Shown here: positions 22,954 through 35,490 of the stretch, piece by piece
Layout: each line of letters begins with the position of its first letter
How positions within the stretch are numbered: position 1 is the stretch's first letter
NCBI GenBank assembly: GCA_001692895.1
Contig: KV748228.1
Span: forward strand, 993,344-1,057,343
Direction: 5' to 3'
Source: Cenococcum geophilum 1.58
Taxonomy: Eukaryota > Ascomycota > Dothideomycetes > Gloniales > Gloniaceae
Length of the DNA stretch: 64,000 nt
Program-made: the position numbers and the translations under genes
Notes under the pieces: model-generated
The model's input: only the letters and a program-made list of their open reading frames with translations
Database searches by the model: none
What the model was told of the DNA's origin: nothing

Positions 22954-24295
22954 ATGGGGACTGCCCAGAATCTAGACGTAGTCTCGTTGTCATTTAGTCC
23001 TATACCAACAGAGATCCGGCACTGGTTGACAGCAGTCGTTGTGCTTGGATTCCTTTCATTCTTCACTTCATGTAGCCTGTTTCTGGTCCTCGGATATCGA
23101 CTATTTAAATGGCATTTGAAAGCAAAGCGCACCAACCAGTTCGTTATTCTCATCTTTAATCTTGTCCTCGCCGATATTCAGCAATCTTTGGCATTTCTTC
23201 TCAATACGGAATGGCTGCGGATGAACCAGATTGCTGTTGGCACTCGCATTTGTTGGGCTCAAGGCTGGTTCGTCTCTACTGGTGACTTGGCCAGTGGCGT
23301 ATGGTGCTTAGCTATTGGCATCCATACCTTCGCATCCGTCATCTTCAACTACCGGTTGAGGCCGTTGCATTTCTATTTAACCATTGCTGCGCTATGGACA
23401 TTTGTCTATGGCATGGCTCTAATTGGCGTCGGACTTCATCCTCATGACCTCTATGTCCGTGCTGGACCTTGGGTAAGCTGTATAACGCCAGAGATCAAAC
23501 GTTTGTAACTAATTAAAACTCCGTATAGTGCTGGGTAAATCATAAATTCGGTCAGATTAGAGTGAGTATTACCGAATTAGCCACTACAAAACAGTTCATG
23601 TGCTAACCTATCTACAATAGTTGTGGACCCACTACTTCTGGATCTTCGTGGCCCAATTCGGCGTCACAGTCACCTACGCTTTGATATACGTGATGCTGGT
23701 CCAGCGCATCCGCTCAGGCAGCTTCGGCGAAGCAGAAGCTTTACGAGCTAAGACAATCTCCAACTTCATGGTCGTCTACCCCGTTATCTACGTCTTCTGC
23801 ACCGTGCCGCTCGCCTCAGCCCGTATGGCAGCCATGAGCGGACACTCGCCCTCTCTAAGGCATCTGTGTCTCGCAGCCGCCATGATCACCAGCAACGGGT
23901 GGCTGGACGTGCTTGTGTATACAATGACCCGCCGCATCATGATCTTCTCCGACGAGCCGCCGCCCGAAGCCTACGGCGTGGACACCTTCAGCACGCCGTT
24001 CTGGGGCGATTCACACAAACGGCTGCGCGTCACGACGACCATCGAGGCCACCGCCCGGCCCGGCAAAGGCCGCGGCCACATGGCGCTGCACAGCCGGCCG
24101 CCGAGCCGTAACGGCAGCACCGACGATCTGGTCGGCGCGCAGAAGGGCATCGGGCTGAAGGAGATCATGACGGTCACGACGACTGAGGTGCGCAGCGACC
24201 CGGCCGAGCTGGCCGACATGGTGGAGTTGGAGGAGACGAGGAAGCAGAAGCCGCAAACGCCGGAAAAGAGGGTTAGCATGGACGGCGTCAACTAG
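22954..24295 (+). CDS. Git3-type 7TM GPCR-like receptor, paralog 2
   Basis: Second fungal GPCR-like protein, same architecture as the gene at 11472. Exons 22954-23472, 23529-23561 (a 33-nt microexon), 23621-24295; all junctions phase 0, introns 56 and 59 nt, about 408 residues. Helices: LTAVVVLGFLSFFTSCSLFL, FVILIFNLVLADIQQSLAFL, ASGVWCLAIGIHTFASVI, LTIAALWTFVYGMALIGV, HYFWIFVAQFGVTVTYALIY, VVYPVIYVFCTVPLAS and AAAMITSNGWLDVLVY. Intron 1 follows RAGPW and precedes CWVN, the same point as in paralog 1; intron 2 is extra. The tail is polar with acidic and basic clusters. Presumed plasma membrane nutrient or chemical sensor; ligand unknown. Confidence 0.85.
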
Positions 24296-25544
24296 GGTAG
24301 TTGGAGCGCATCTTGGGTTGAGGAGGCACGGGAGCGAGATCCTAGTCCAGGGATCCACATGTTATGGCGCCTTTTATCAACATTACGAATGGGGGATGGG
24401 TTTGGGATTGGTGTGATTGGGAATGGAGGAATGGGCATGCTTCTCTATCGTAATGGAAGGATGAGTTCAAGGCACTAATACCACCGGCTAGCGCGTTTGA
24501 CATAGACACAGGTTGGGGCCTAGGACCGGAGTACCGGATGAACCGCGACGAATCTCTTTAATGTATCTGTAACAGGATAGAGAACGGGGCACACGGGCGT
24601 GTATTGCGAGATTTTGCTGTGCCAGATATGGAAGGATGTGTCTGCCAGCCAGCCGTGTCTATTAGATGGAGTTTCGTATGGGACTCTAAGAATTAATCAG
24701 ACCAGGAAGGGTTGAAACCATTTTCCTCACTCTGACGGGCATATTCCACATTGGAGACGCTATGAGAGATTCAAAACGTGCCAAGCCCACTCTACCTAAG
24801 CCATCGCCATCTTGTCAGTCTTACGTGGGAATTGTCGGCAGGTTTGCAGCAGTCTATTTAAGCTCAGATCCTTCTATTTTGTTATCTTATAAATCAGAGG
24901 CTCCTTAGTAGAATTTGGTTACAGGACGGGAACACGTGCACACTGCTCCGTATACCCCCTAAATTCTAAAACGAAGCTTATTGGCGTCCTTTGGGTGATG
25001 ATCGAATGTTTTAAGATTCGACTCTTGTCGCTTTTTATAAACTATTAGGTAGCATAACCATAATAGTTATACTATATATGCTTAATATGATAGATTCTTT
25101 AAATGGTTAAGCTCCTCCCTGTGTATATTAGAGTTATATATTTGTTATATTACGGCATAAGATATATTCTTGTAGAAAACGATTTGGATTTTAAACCGCA
25201 TCTTCATATCTAACTTTTGACATAATATAGCTACCATGTAGCTCCACGCAAAATAGACAGAGAAGTGAAAGGTCTTTCGCCTTATAGTATTTTTAGCGTA
25301 ACTAGTTGTAGTAATAAATTAGTGTTTAATAAGCTCTTAGACCTTTCGTGGAAGATTCATTTGGATAAGGAGCAGTATGCCGTGCACAAAGATCCATGGA
25401 GGTCTGATTTATGAGATAACTATTTTGCATAATCATGATCTTGGCACGTGCGACTAACAATTCCTTGGCTCCAAAGTGATCCTGGCATTGTCTTCCCGTG
25501 AAAATCGTCGCGATGCACAGACGCTTCGGACTTCAGAGTAATAC
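24296..25544. other. 3' flank of GPCR 2, turning AT-rich
   Basis: No gene seen. From about 24880 the sequence becomes AT-rich up to about 25450, then more balanced just before the Copia fossil. The host target site GAGAT (25545-25549) immediately precedes the left LTR. Confidence 0.4.
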
Positions 25545-25549
25545 GAGAT

Positions 25550-25778
25550 TGTCGATCCAGATCGGGTTTTCTTACCACCGTCTTACTACCGTCTTACTGC
25601 CGTCTTACTACTGTCTTTAATACCTAGTACCCTAGGTCTCACCACCCGTTTCTATTACCTATTTTAACTTAGTTGCCTAGACCTACCTTATATATAAATA
25701 GCTTCTTTTCTTTATAGTTTGAATAGACAAAGTCCTTATTCTTTACTTACTTATTAGTATACGGACTACCGATTAACA
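25550..25778 (+). repeat. Copia 5' LTR
   Basis: 229 bp, starts TGTCGATCCAGATCGGG, ends CGATTAACA. It carries more T/A at variable sites than the 3' copy over most of its length. Confidence 0.9.
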
Positions 25779-28700
25779 GTTATAAGCCCGGGTGACTTAC
25801 CATATTACACCTATTGATTTAATTAACCCTATCCCTTATTAAATACTTTATTTATCCTTATAAGCACCTTTTAATATAACTTCTTAAGCTACCCAAGCTG
25901 TTACTACAACGGTAATATTATCGAACTAAGCTAATTAGGATGAATAGATCGACCTTATTAGGCTTTAAGCTCGAATAGGAGACATATAGGAGTACGTCGA
26001 CCCCTTAACTAAATAGGATCAGTTGCCCCGTTTACTTAAACCAGTCTTTCCTAGGCCTTAAGATATAAAGATAGGAACGACCTTATATGCAGCTCTCTCT
26101 AAGGATAAGAAGGACGAGCTTTAAATTCTCTATAAGAGGTATAAAATAGTAGAGAAGGAATATAAGAAGTAGAAGGCAGCTTTAACCTCTTTACAAAGCT
26201 ATATTACTAGTATAGTGGCTAGGAACCTTAACACCTATATACTAGGTATTAACTCAGTATATAACACCCTAGTGGCTCTTAAGAAGAGGGTTGCCCCTAC
26301 TAATATAGTATATAAGTTATACCTATCCACTTAATATACTAAGGTTAAAAAGGGCCCAAAGAACTAGAACTTTAAGGCCTGGCTATAACAGTAGGAGAAA
26401 ACATATAACGACTATAAAAAGATTAAATTACCAGACGTAAACGGCAACTAAGTAATTAGAGACTTTTTGCTAGCTATAGAGCTAGTATTACTAAACTAGG
26501 CTTTAATATAGAGGGTTAAATTTAATAAATACGACTGGGCTAGTAACTAGATAATATCTATAGATTAACTGGTTAAAATATATTAGAACTATTAACGAAT
26601 AAAGACTGCCTAAAAGAGAAGGGATTAACTTAGCGCCAATATAGTGGGCTTTTAGGGCAAGTTAATTAACGGATCTTATAAAGACGAGGCTTTTAAGGAT
26701 AAGGCTCCTAAGGATAAGGCCCCTACTATACCGTCTAGGACGTTAAAGAAGAAGGATACCCTAACGTGCTACTATAGAGATATTTACTAGTTTCCGGATT
26801 ATCCTTATATTAATAAATTGGTTTAATTAAAGGATTGAAAATCTAATAAAGCCACGGCTATAAAAGTTAAGGAAAGGATTATAAGCGTATTAAATTAGAC
26901 TAAGTTAAAGATTAAGAAGATAAGGAAGGAGGCTTTAGGCAAGAAAGCTCTATAAAAGGAAGCCGCATAGAACCTAGATAGAAGTTAAAAGGAAGACAAC
27001 CACGGTATCTTCGCCGTATACTAAGTAGGCGCCTATAACGTAGGTTCTGACTATAAGCTGTATAATAGCGTGATTTTTAATAATAGAACCACGATACACG
27101 TTATTAACGATTAATTAAGGTTCGTTGATAAGCTCTGGCTAAGTAATAACTTTATATACGCCGGAACGGGCCTAGATCTAGTTAAGGGCATAGGGATAGT
27201 AGTAGTTATAATTTAGATGCCAGTAGGCCCTAAGAGGATCCTACTGGCTAATATAGTATATATACCAGCGTTCTATACGAATTTGGCCTATTTAGATAGG
27301 TTTAATAATAAGAACATATAGTGGGATAATAAAAAGAACCTACTATATTACAAAGACGATTATAAGACATTTGCCTATTGCGGGCAATATTATAACTAAA
27401 ACACGCTTAAATATAATAAGCTAAAAGCCTTATTTACAATCTAATCGCAAGACCCCCTTCCTAATTAGGAAGTAGTAGGTAGGCTTTAGTATAAGAGACT
27501 AGGCTATATAGGACTAAAGGCAATTAAGCATTTACCTTAGGAGGTAGGAGGTGCGAAGCTTTAAGGATCGGCAACAATCAACTGTAAATCCTGTGTTATT
27601 AGTAAGGCTTATAAAATTATATTAAGAAGAGCACCTACCGATAAGGCAATAAGGCCCTTCTACTAAGTATATATTAACTTATTTCTAGAGATCGTGGCGT
27701 ATAACAGTTATAAATAGACAATATATTTCTATAACGAATTTCTATAAATAAATAAGGTAGAGACCTTTGCCCGAAAGTCGTTATTAACGTAAGTAATTAT
27801 ACGATATTTAAATAGGGTGAAGCGTTAATATAATTAGAAGATTGTGGTTATCTAAGTTAATGGTAAGACCTCCCTTAGTAGCGACTTCTATAGTTAGATA
27901 AACTAAGAAGGAATTATGGTGAAGTAATTAGCCCTATATATAAAGTCTTAAAACGGTTTTACTAAACGTTTTAGGGGGGTAATTATTATTAAGTCTCGTT
28001 ATATACGAATTAAAGCTTAATTACCAGAAGAGCTCTAGCTAGAGATTGTTAGAGCTATAGCGTATTTAATTAATTGGATACTAAACGCCTAGCTTAAATA
28101 GATAACACCTTTTAAGAAGCTTTAGTTAGTACTAGGGCTTTTACTATTAAAGCTAAATATAGCTTATCTATATATATACGGCTATAAAGCTTACCTACTT
28201 AAATATAACCTCCTATATACTTAAAAACTTAAGCTAAGAGCTTATATTAGATACCTAGTTAGGTACTAGTTAACGAACATCTTTAGGGTCTATATACCCA
28301 GCGAAAAGAAGGTAATTTAAATAAGAGATATTATATTTAATAAGCAATTGCTCTATAACGATAATTAGCTAGATCTTGCAAATCTGCTCTAAAAACGCGC
28401 TAATTAAATTTTAGAGGTAATTAATATATTATATATTAACAGAACGCTTTAGGAAGAGCTTAACGAAACATTAAATAAGGACGATAAGACTTTAGATAAG
28501 ATTTAAGTAGAAGACGGTGGAAATTAATAGGCAGATTTTAGTGGAAATTAAGACTAAGCGACCGATTAAGATAATAACGTAGTAAGCTTATAAACCTTAA
28601 AGAATAATTTCCTACCTGCCCTTCCTACCCTAAATAAGACATTAGAACCTTAGTTGATTCCTACTAAAGAATCCTTAAGCTCCTTAGCTCCCTCTACCTA

Positions 28701-30587
28701 TTAACGACCGTATTATAAATATATACCTATAAAGGATAACTTAAAGAATAAAGACGGCGCAGCTATTAAGGAAGATAATATTATAAAAGGTAAATAATTA
28801 AGGAGGCTACCTAAATAATATATGGCTTATTTGACTTACCTTAAGGAGGTAGATAGCTTTAAAGCGCTTTAGGCAGCCTTCCATATAGGCCTAAAATATT
28901 ATAGGAAAATCTATCGCAATAAGCTACTACTTCTGCCTAAGAACTGGAAGGAGCTTATAAGACACTAGTATAGGGAAGATTTTCTTACTATTGCTATAAA
29001 AGAGTACACTAACCTAGAAGGTCGTGGAATATTTAAGGTCGTAGATAAGACTCTATTAGTTAAAATAGTGCCTACTACCTGGAGATTTACCTATAAAATG
29101 GACACTAATGGATATCTAATAAAGTTTAAGGCATAACTTTATATAAGAGGCGATCTATAAGAGTTAATTTATAAGGACACCTATATGGCGACTCTAGTAG
29201 CTAAGGTCTTTAGAGCTCTAGCAGCAGTTATCGCAGCATTTAATTTAGACGTTTGGTAGGGCAACGCTATTAACGCGTTCGCGAACAGCTTAATTAATAA
29301 AATAGTCTATATTAAGTATCCGGATAGATTTACTATTAAGGGTAAATATCTACTACTACGTAGAGCTCTCTACGGACTTTAATAATTGCCGCGTCTCTAG
29401 TATAATGACTTAAGTTAAGAACTGACTAAATTAGGGTTGAAGCCTATTAGCGGAGAGCCGTATCTCTATTATAATAATTAGCTAATTGTATTCTTCTATA
29501 TGGACGATATCTATACTATAAGTACTAAGGGGAACTAGTTAGAGCTTTTAAGCTTTAAGACTGCGCTTATAAAGAAATATAAGATAAAGGACCTAGGAGA
29601 ACTGTTCTAGTTCCTAGGAATTTAAGTTTTAAGAGATAGGAGTTAAAGGAAGCTATAGCTCTGTTAAGACTCCTATATTAAGAAAATTGCTAATGACTTT
29701 TATTTAACTAATATGCGTTTAGTTAGTATACCTATAAGCACTAACGGGCTCTTACTAAACCTAGAGGAAGCTTTAAATTAAAACACCTACGTTTACTAGA
29801 GGATAATTAGATTATTCCTCTACGTAACCTATATTACGAGACCTAATATAGCTTAGACTTTAAGTAAGCTATCGGAATTCCTACAAAACCCCTTACCCCT
29901 ATATAACGCCGCAGCCCGTTAAGCGATTACCTACTTATATTAAACGAGGACCCTTATAATTGAATATTTAGGGTATAATATAGGGAGTTAAGTCTTTATA
30001 GGAGCAAGCGACACAGCGTTTAGAGACAACTTGATAAGTAGATATAGTACGGAAGGATATCTATTTACCCTATTCGGGGGACTAATTAACTGGCGCTCTA
30101 CTAAGTAGACGTTAGTAATAAAGTTAAGTATTAAGGCAGAGCTTATGGCTCTGTTATATATAGGCACAGAATTAATCTGGTGGAGTCGCTTCTTTAAAGA
30201 AATTGGACTAACCTTAGATAATAGGCAGACGATTAACTGCGACAATCTATAGACGATTTAACTGCTTATAAAAGACGGACTAGAGCTATCTACGAAGCTT
30301 TGACACGTTAACATATACTATTACTGGTTACGTTAAGAAGTACGTGACGATTAAATTAGAATTAATTGGACGCCTACTGCCGTAATAGTAGCAGACGGCT
30401 TAATAAAAGCTCTGCCAAGGCAGAAGCACGACATATTCGTTTATTAATTAAATTTGGTTAATATCAAGGAAAGAATCTAAATTAAAAAAGGTAAGTAAGG
30501 AGGAAGATATGGGGTATATTCGACTTAACACTATACTAAGACCCGCGATACAGCTTTGACCCGTAGGGGCTTAAAGCTGGGGGGGTG

Positions 30588-30816
30588 TGTTGATCTAGAT
30601 CGGGTTTTCTTACCACCGTTTTACTACCGTCTTACTGCCGTCTTACTACTGTCTTTAATGCCTAGTACCCTAGGTCTTACCACCCGTTTCTATTACCTAT
30701 TTTAACTTAGTTGCCTGGACCTACCTCATGTATAAATAGCTTCTTTTCTTCATAGTTTAAATAGACAGAGTCCTTATTCTTTACTTACTCATCGGTGCAC
30801 GGACTACCGATTGACA
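30588..30816 (+). repeat. Copia 3' LTR
   Basis: 229 bp, starts TGTTGATCTAGATCGGG, ends CGATTGACA, directly after a G-rich polypurine tract and directly before the second GAGAT. Confidence 0.9.
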
Positions 30817-30940
30817 GAGATACAACGATATCGTTGTATCGAGAGAGGCTTTTGGCTCTCGAGTTACTTTTTTAGGGCAAGACTCTTCCCTATTTGTCGC
30901 GCACGGACGTACATTATAACGATGCCAGTTGGGCGCACTA

Positions 30941-30970
30941 ACCGTATCGTAATAAAGAGATTTTACTGTA
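30941..30970 (+). mobile_element. remnant end of the Fot/pogo transposon
   Basis: Thirty bases closely matching the right terminal repeat of the element at 46577-48633 (ACCGTATCGT...TTTTACTGTA) with about two differences. The rest of that copy is not recognisable here, so it is a relic or an imperfectly excised end. Confidence 0.6.
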
Positions 30971-31166
30971 CTGCAGATCTATGCCACACGCCACTCACCA
31001 CTCACCATTCACTATTCACCATTCACGCTTCCATATACCGCCTTTGTACGCTACCAACTATATAACTTTAGCATTAATTTATTTCTCTTGTCCGTTTATG
31101 TGGCGTCATGATTAGCCAAGAACTCCCTAGCTAGCTATTAGAGTTGCTATCGACCGTGGTAGTTAC

Positions 31167-31301
31167 TGTCGGCTACTACTGTCGGCCTAGCGTTGATCAC
31201 TACTATATCACCTATGACTCACCCACCTCATGTATATAGAGTATCTTTTTCTTCATAGATCAACCGACACACGAGTCCTCATTTTCCTGACCTGGTCAAC
31301 A
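31167..31301 (+). repeat. probable solo Copia-type LTR (135 bp)
   Basis: Begins TGTCGGCTACTACTG and ends GGTCAACA, with an internal stretch (CCTCATGTATATAGAG...TTCTTCATAGAT) resembling the promoter-like part of the Copia LTR nearby. Flanks GTTAC and GTTGC match at 4 of 5 positions, like an aged 5-bp target duplication. No internal domain or partner LTR. Confidence 0.45.
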
Positions 31302-31415
31302 GTTGCTGTGCCTGGGATTGTGCCATACGACTGCCTAGATTGCTTCATGCGCTCATCTTCATAACGTCACATTCAAGTCCAAAATAGCTTTCTTTGTCCA
31401 ATCTCTCTTCTTCCC

Positions 31416-32943
31416 ATGTCTCCTCCAATACTCAAGCTTCCATCCGAGGTTCTCTTCCTGGTCTTCACCTCCTTCGACTCACTCTCAGACGTCCACTCTT
31501 TCATCCGCACATACTCATTCGCGTACGAGGTCTTCAAAACCGGCCCTCCAACCCTGATATACGATGCCGTCCTCCGGCGAAAAGTCCCGGCGTATGGAGA
31601 CGCACTGCGCGCGGTACGAGCAGCCGCAACCGCATTCGACTACCTGAATGAGCTCGGATTCGACAACAAAGTCCTGGCCTCCATCGCCCATCCACCGCAC
31701 CTACGGCAAGCTCTAGCAGACCCGGTCAAACGATGCCGCTTCGATGTCGGCACAGGTCAATACATCAATGTTCCTACCGCTGCCCAGATCATTAAGCTGA
31801 GCGAGAGCCCGCTGGCGAACGCGTGGGAGCTGCGAAGTATCCTTAATTTGTACCAGCTTGTGCTCCATTGGCTCGGGTGGGCGCAGTCCGGCGCGCAGAT
31901 GAAAAATTATCACTGGTTCTCGAGCATCGGGGAAGGGGCCGGGCGGTGGTCCTCGGCGCAAGAAGAGCGCTTCTTTCGCGGTGCGTTCAGGCTGCTGCTG
32001 TTTGGGTATCTCTTCTACCCTGGCGTCTATCTTGAGCCACTATTAAACGAGCCTGAAACGGCGCTCCCGGGGATGCAAGATTCTGATTACGAAGCGATGG
32101 AATGGTACAGGAGAATTGGCCCACCGAAATACCCCATATATGCTGACAATGGCGGCTCACCGGACCAGCGTCGAGAACTGTTGAGGCTATTCGGGGGGTT
32201 CACAGAGTGGATCGTAGAGGATGGGCAGCGGCGTGGGCGTGAAGAAAACTTGCAAGACAACCATCACCACCCTCCCTCCTACGGCGGCTTAGATATGGGC
32301 TATGACGGAACGCCTTTGACGTCAGCTGATAGGGGCGGGCTGAGGGAATTGCTGCTTTTCCATACCATTTTTCTCTTTCTAAGTGAATTAATTACATATC
32401 TAGGTGACTTTCAATACACAGGCCAAAAGAGTTGCGGTGAGTGCCCTGCCATTATACACCTTCAGCTTTCCAATCCTTCGTCACCACTACTGCTAACACC
32501 ATCCAACCCCCAACCCTTACGCACGCTCCACAGCTAACAGCAACCCAGTTTCATCCAAAGATCTCAACCCGCTAGAGCGCCACTGGCTTGTTTGCGAATT
32601 GGATACCGTCGACATAAAATGCATGTTCTACATGACTGACACGCTAATGCTCATCTGGAGCCTGCCATCCTACGTTACCACGCCCCCCTTTCCCGCCTCG
32701 CCGAAAAACTTCGCCACCACCTATCCCCGCGTCAAACCGAGTTGGTTAATCAAAACATTTTGTGCATCCAAATGCTATGGCGAATTCGTCAACCTTGCCC
32801 TGCTGCAGCACTATTATGCCAAGTTGCCTGGTCGATATGTGGGGGATTATTTGTGCGATAGGGAGGGGTATAACCAGTTCAAGGTGGAAGGAGGCGCGGT
32901 GCTGGATCTTGGATGGCAGACGCTGTACCGTGCGAATGAGTAG
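31416..32943 (+). CDS. F-box-like domain protein (fungal, unassigned)
   Basis: Exons 31416-32436 and 32549-32943 (intron 112 nt, donor GTGAGT, phase 1), about 471 residues. The N-terminus (ILKLPSEVLFLVFTSFDSLS) has the Leu-Pro-x-Glu-Val/Leu pattern of an F-box, so a link to SCF ubiquitin ligases via Skp1 is likely. The rest is typical of large fungal F-box families with variable, possibly substrate-binding, C-termini: aromatic-rich, with no LRR or WD repeats seen. Exon 2 begins VSSKDLNPLERHWL in frame and ends with TAG at 32943. It sits downstream of a retroelement graveyard but reads cleanly, and codon use is GC-balanced. Confidence 0.7.
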
Positions 32944-33531
32944 CCAGGACGCTAGCAACCAATCGTCCGGCTCAACAGCCCATCAAACTAGCCGCGCCAA
33001 ACAATAATCCAAAGCGGCTGACCAGCGTTGGCAACAATCAATTAGTTAGTTACGTAGATTATGGTGTTGAGGTTGATTTTGGCGATTATCGCCATAAGTG
33101 CCTCCGCCACGCCTAAAACAAACAGATTTATAGCCGTGCGCGTCTTTGTTGCCTTTTTGTTAATACCAATCTTAACTACCACTACCCCCCCTCAGAATTC
33201 AGGCAAGAAGAAGGCAGAAAATGAGGTAGATGATGAGGCTTCGGACCACGAGTAACTCTAGATAGCTATCACGAACTTCCTAATGCGGTAATTAGGCAGG
33301 TACGCGGCGGTAAGTATCTTAGTGAGACCCTTCGGGCCCCCCTTAACCGCGCCAGAAAGCTCGCTGACTTCTATATTAGGTGTAATCATATAGTCAATAT
33401 AATCAAATCACAATCTACGTCGGTGATTATATAAAAAATCAGAATCGGCCTGCTGATTGTGGTTGTTTGATTATTGTCAGGGTTGCGGCTAACACCTCCA
33501 GCCTCACACCAAGAACCCTACCCCGGGTCTC
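32944..33531. other. intergenic, no clear gene
   Basis: A 64-codon frame from 33061 (hydrophobic start, lysine/acidic tail) is the only candidate and is unsupported. The phrase GGCAACAATCAATTAGTTAG at 33028 resembles one at 43918 (GGCAATAATCAGTTCGTTAG), hinting at a weak dispersed repeat. Confidence 0.3.
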
Positions 33532-35490
33532 TCATACCCCCTCCAGCATCCCCGCCAACACACCCGCCGTCCATTCCGCCCTCTCAACCACAAACCCCAA
33601 CCCACACCCCACCTCCTCACACCACCCTAATCCCGCCAACCTGCCCCCCGCCAAATGCTCCGCCATACCCAGCTTCTGCACCCGGTAAAACTCGCTCGCG
33701 GCAGCATCGTCCGGATACACATCGCGCGTTAGAAGCGCGAACGCCTTGATGCCCGCCGGCAGCACCGTGGTGGCTAGGTAGCTGCTCTCGCGCGGCTGGG
33801 CTGCCATCTGCTGCAGGCTGTAGTACTGCATGGCCCAGAAGGGGTTGCGGAGGGATTGCGCGCGGTAGGCGGGATAGAGGTCCGGGGAGAAGTATTGGGT
33901 CCTGTTAGCGGGGATGACGAGGGGGGTTAGGCCACTGAGCGGGAGGGTGTTAGTGAGGTGTCTGATGTCTGGGATTGGTGAGGGGTTGGTGCCTGGATTG
34001 GGTTGGGCTGGGCTGGAGAGGGATTGAGGAGTGGGGAGGACGGGAAGGGACGAGATGGGACGAGATGAGACGGGACGAGACGAGACGGCCGGGCAGAGCC
34101 ACAGCAGGATACGCACAATCCGAGCCCAATCGACAAAATCAGTTCCGTCAGCGAGATTCGAGAGTCGATATCAGCCTTCCGATACTCCAGCCTCTGCCCC
34201 TCCGTCCACCCATGCACCCTCTGCGCATCCAACCACTCGATCCCATCTGGGCCCCCTTCTACATCTACCACCGCGGCCGTCGCCCCGGGATCCGCCACCG
34301 CATGTCGCACCGCCAGCTCCAGCCCGCCACCCCATCCCACCAGCACGCGCCGCTGCCCCCGCTCTTGCGGCCCCAATGCGCGCAGCAGGGCTGGGAGGTA
34401 GTCGGTGTCGTTCGCTAGCGTCGTCGCGGGCAGCGCGTCGGACCAGCCGTAGTTGGGCGGGTCGTAGGAGCAGGATGACAGGTTGTGCGCGGTCGCGAGG
34501 TGGTGCTGCACGCCGAGGAAGTCGAGGACGCCGTGGGCCGGGGTGCTTTCGAACCAGATGGTTGGGGCGGTGGTGTTGGTGTTTGCGGGGTGCGTGCAGT
34601 TGTAGCTTATGGCCGGGGTGTGGCCAGAAGGGAGGGTGATGCGGATGCGGGTGCCGCTGGGTGAGGGTGAGGGTTAGCTAGGTTGAGGTGGGAGGGTTGG
34701 GTTGGGTTGGGGGTGAGGTCTAGGCGCTTGGCTCTGCTGCTTTGGGGTTGGAGGGGCTGGAGATGGTTGATCGAGGGACTTACGGGTTGGGGTATCTTTC
34801 CTGGCATGCGACTACGATTGCGCCGGTTGCGGTGAGGATCAGGAAGATCCAGTGGACTGACTTGATAGTTCGGTTCAGCCACGCGACGACGCGCTTCCAT
34901 GAACGTCGTGTCTCGGCGGGAGGAGCTTGNCATGGCGGTGAATCGATTGGGAGGTGAGTTGGACGACGAATGAGTAGCCAACGGGCGAGAAAGCCAACGA
35001 CACCGGCTAGAAATATGAGAAATCCTAGCCCAGCACACTTGGGGTTCTTCGGTACGATGTATCCAACGAAAATGATCAACCCGCATATGATGGCGGTGAC
35101 CCAATACACTATGGTGAGGATTTTGGCCCATTTTTGTGGGGTTTGGTTGAAGAAGGCTAGAATGCTCAATTGCGCAGTTATGAATATTAGGGAAGACGAG
35201 AGGAGAATGGCAATGAATGGGTTCTCATAGACGTGTGGACCGGGTTTGGATGTATATATCTGAAGATCTATCAGTCCGGATGAAGAATGGAGAAGCACAA
35301 TCCATCGGGTGGTGTTTGAAAGGAATAGTGTCCAAATTTTGTACCCCAATTCTGAAAGATTCAAGCAACGGATCAAGAATATGAGACTTACCGACATGTA
35401 TATCAAGAAAACAAGAGCAGTGATGAAGAAAGCCAAAGCAACACCGTATAAAACCGATTTCTTTATGACAAGCAAATTTAATGACGCCAT
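33532..35490 (-). CDS. membrane-anchored alpha/beta-hydrolase-like protein
   Basis: Minus-strand exons 35490-34784, 34656-34117, 33934-33532, about 549 residues; junction phases 2 and 2, donors GTAAGT and GTGCGT. The N-terminal 220 residues hold about four to six membrane helices (VALAFFITALVFLIYM, FIAILLSSSLIFITAQLSI, ILTIVYWVTAIICGLIIFVG, FLIFLAGVVGFLARW, WIFLILTATGAIVVA). The second part resembles the alpha/beta-hydrolase fold: SYDPPNYGWSD, then RRVLVGWGGGLELAVRH at the nucleophile-elbow position, then ADPGATAAVVDVEGG. The elbow reads G-W-G-G-G with no Ser/Cys/Asp nucleophile, so it may be non-catalytic or use another site. The 182-nt second intron holds a CGTCTC/CGTCC low-complexity run. 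One N lies in exon 1. An extra intron near residue 33 is possible. Divergent from the Zn2Cys6 gene. Confidence 0.7.

Larger units (their letters stand above)
25550..30816 (+). mobile_element. Ty1/Copia LTR retrotransposon fossil
   Basis: 5,267-bp fossil with 229-bp LTRs (25550-25778 and 30588-30816), 5'-TG...CA-3' ends, and an exact 5-bp target duplication GAGAT at 25545-25549 and 30817-30821. A polypurine tract ends at 30587. Degraded similarity in Copia order: gag with zinc knuckle near 26.75 kb, protease, integrase about 27.5-28.4 kb, reverse transcriptase about 28.9-29.7 kb and RNase H to about 30.45 kb. Structurally complete but heavily broken, with many breaks, by a RIP-like loss of CpA/TpG. 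The two LTRs differ at about 17 of 229 positions, all transitions, so divergence overstates age. Confidence 0.9.

Noticed and set aside
33061-33255. 64-codon small ORF with hydrophobic start
   Set aside because: No signal-peptide cleavage pattern, no splice or family support; it lies in repeat-like intergenic DNA.
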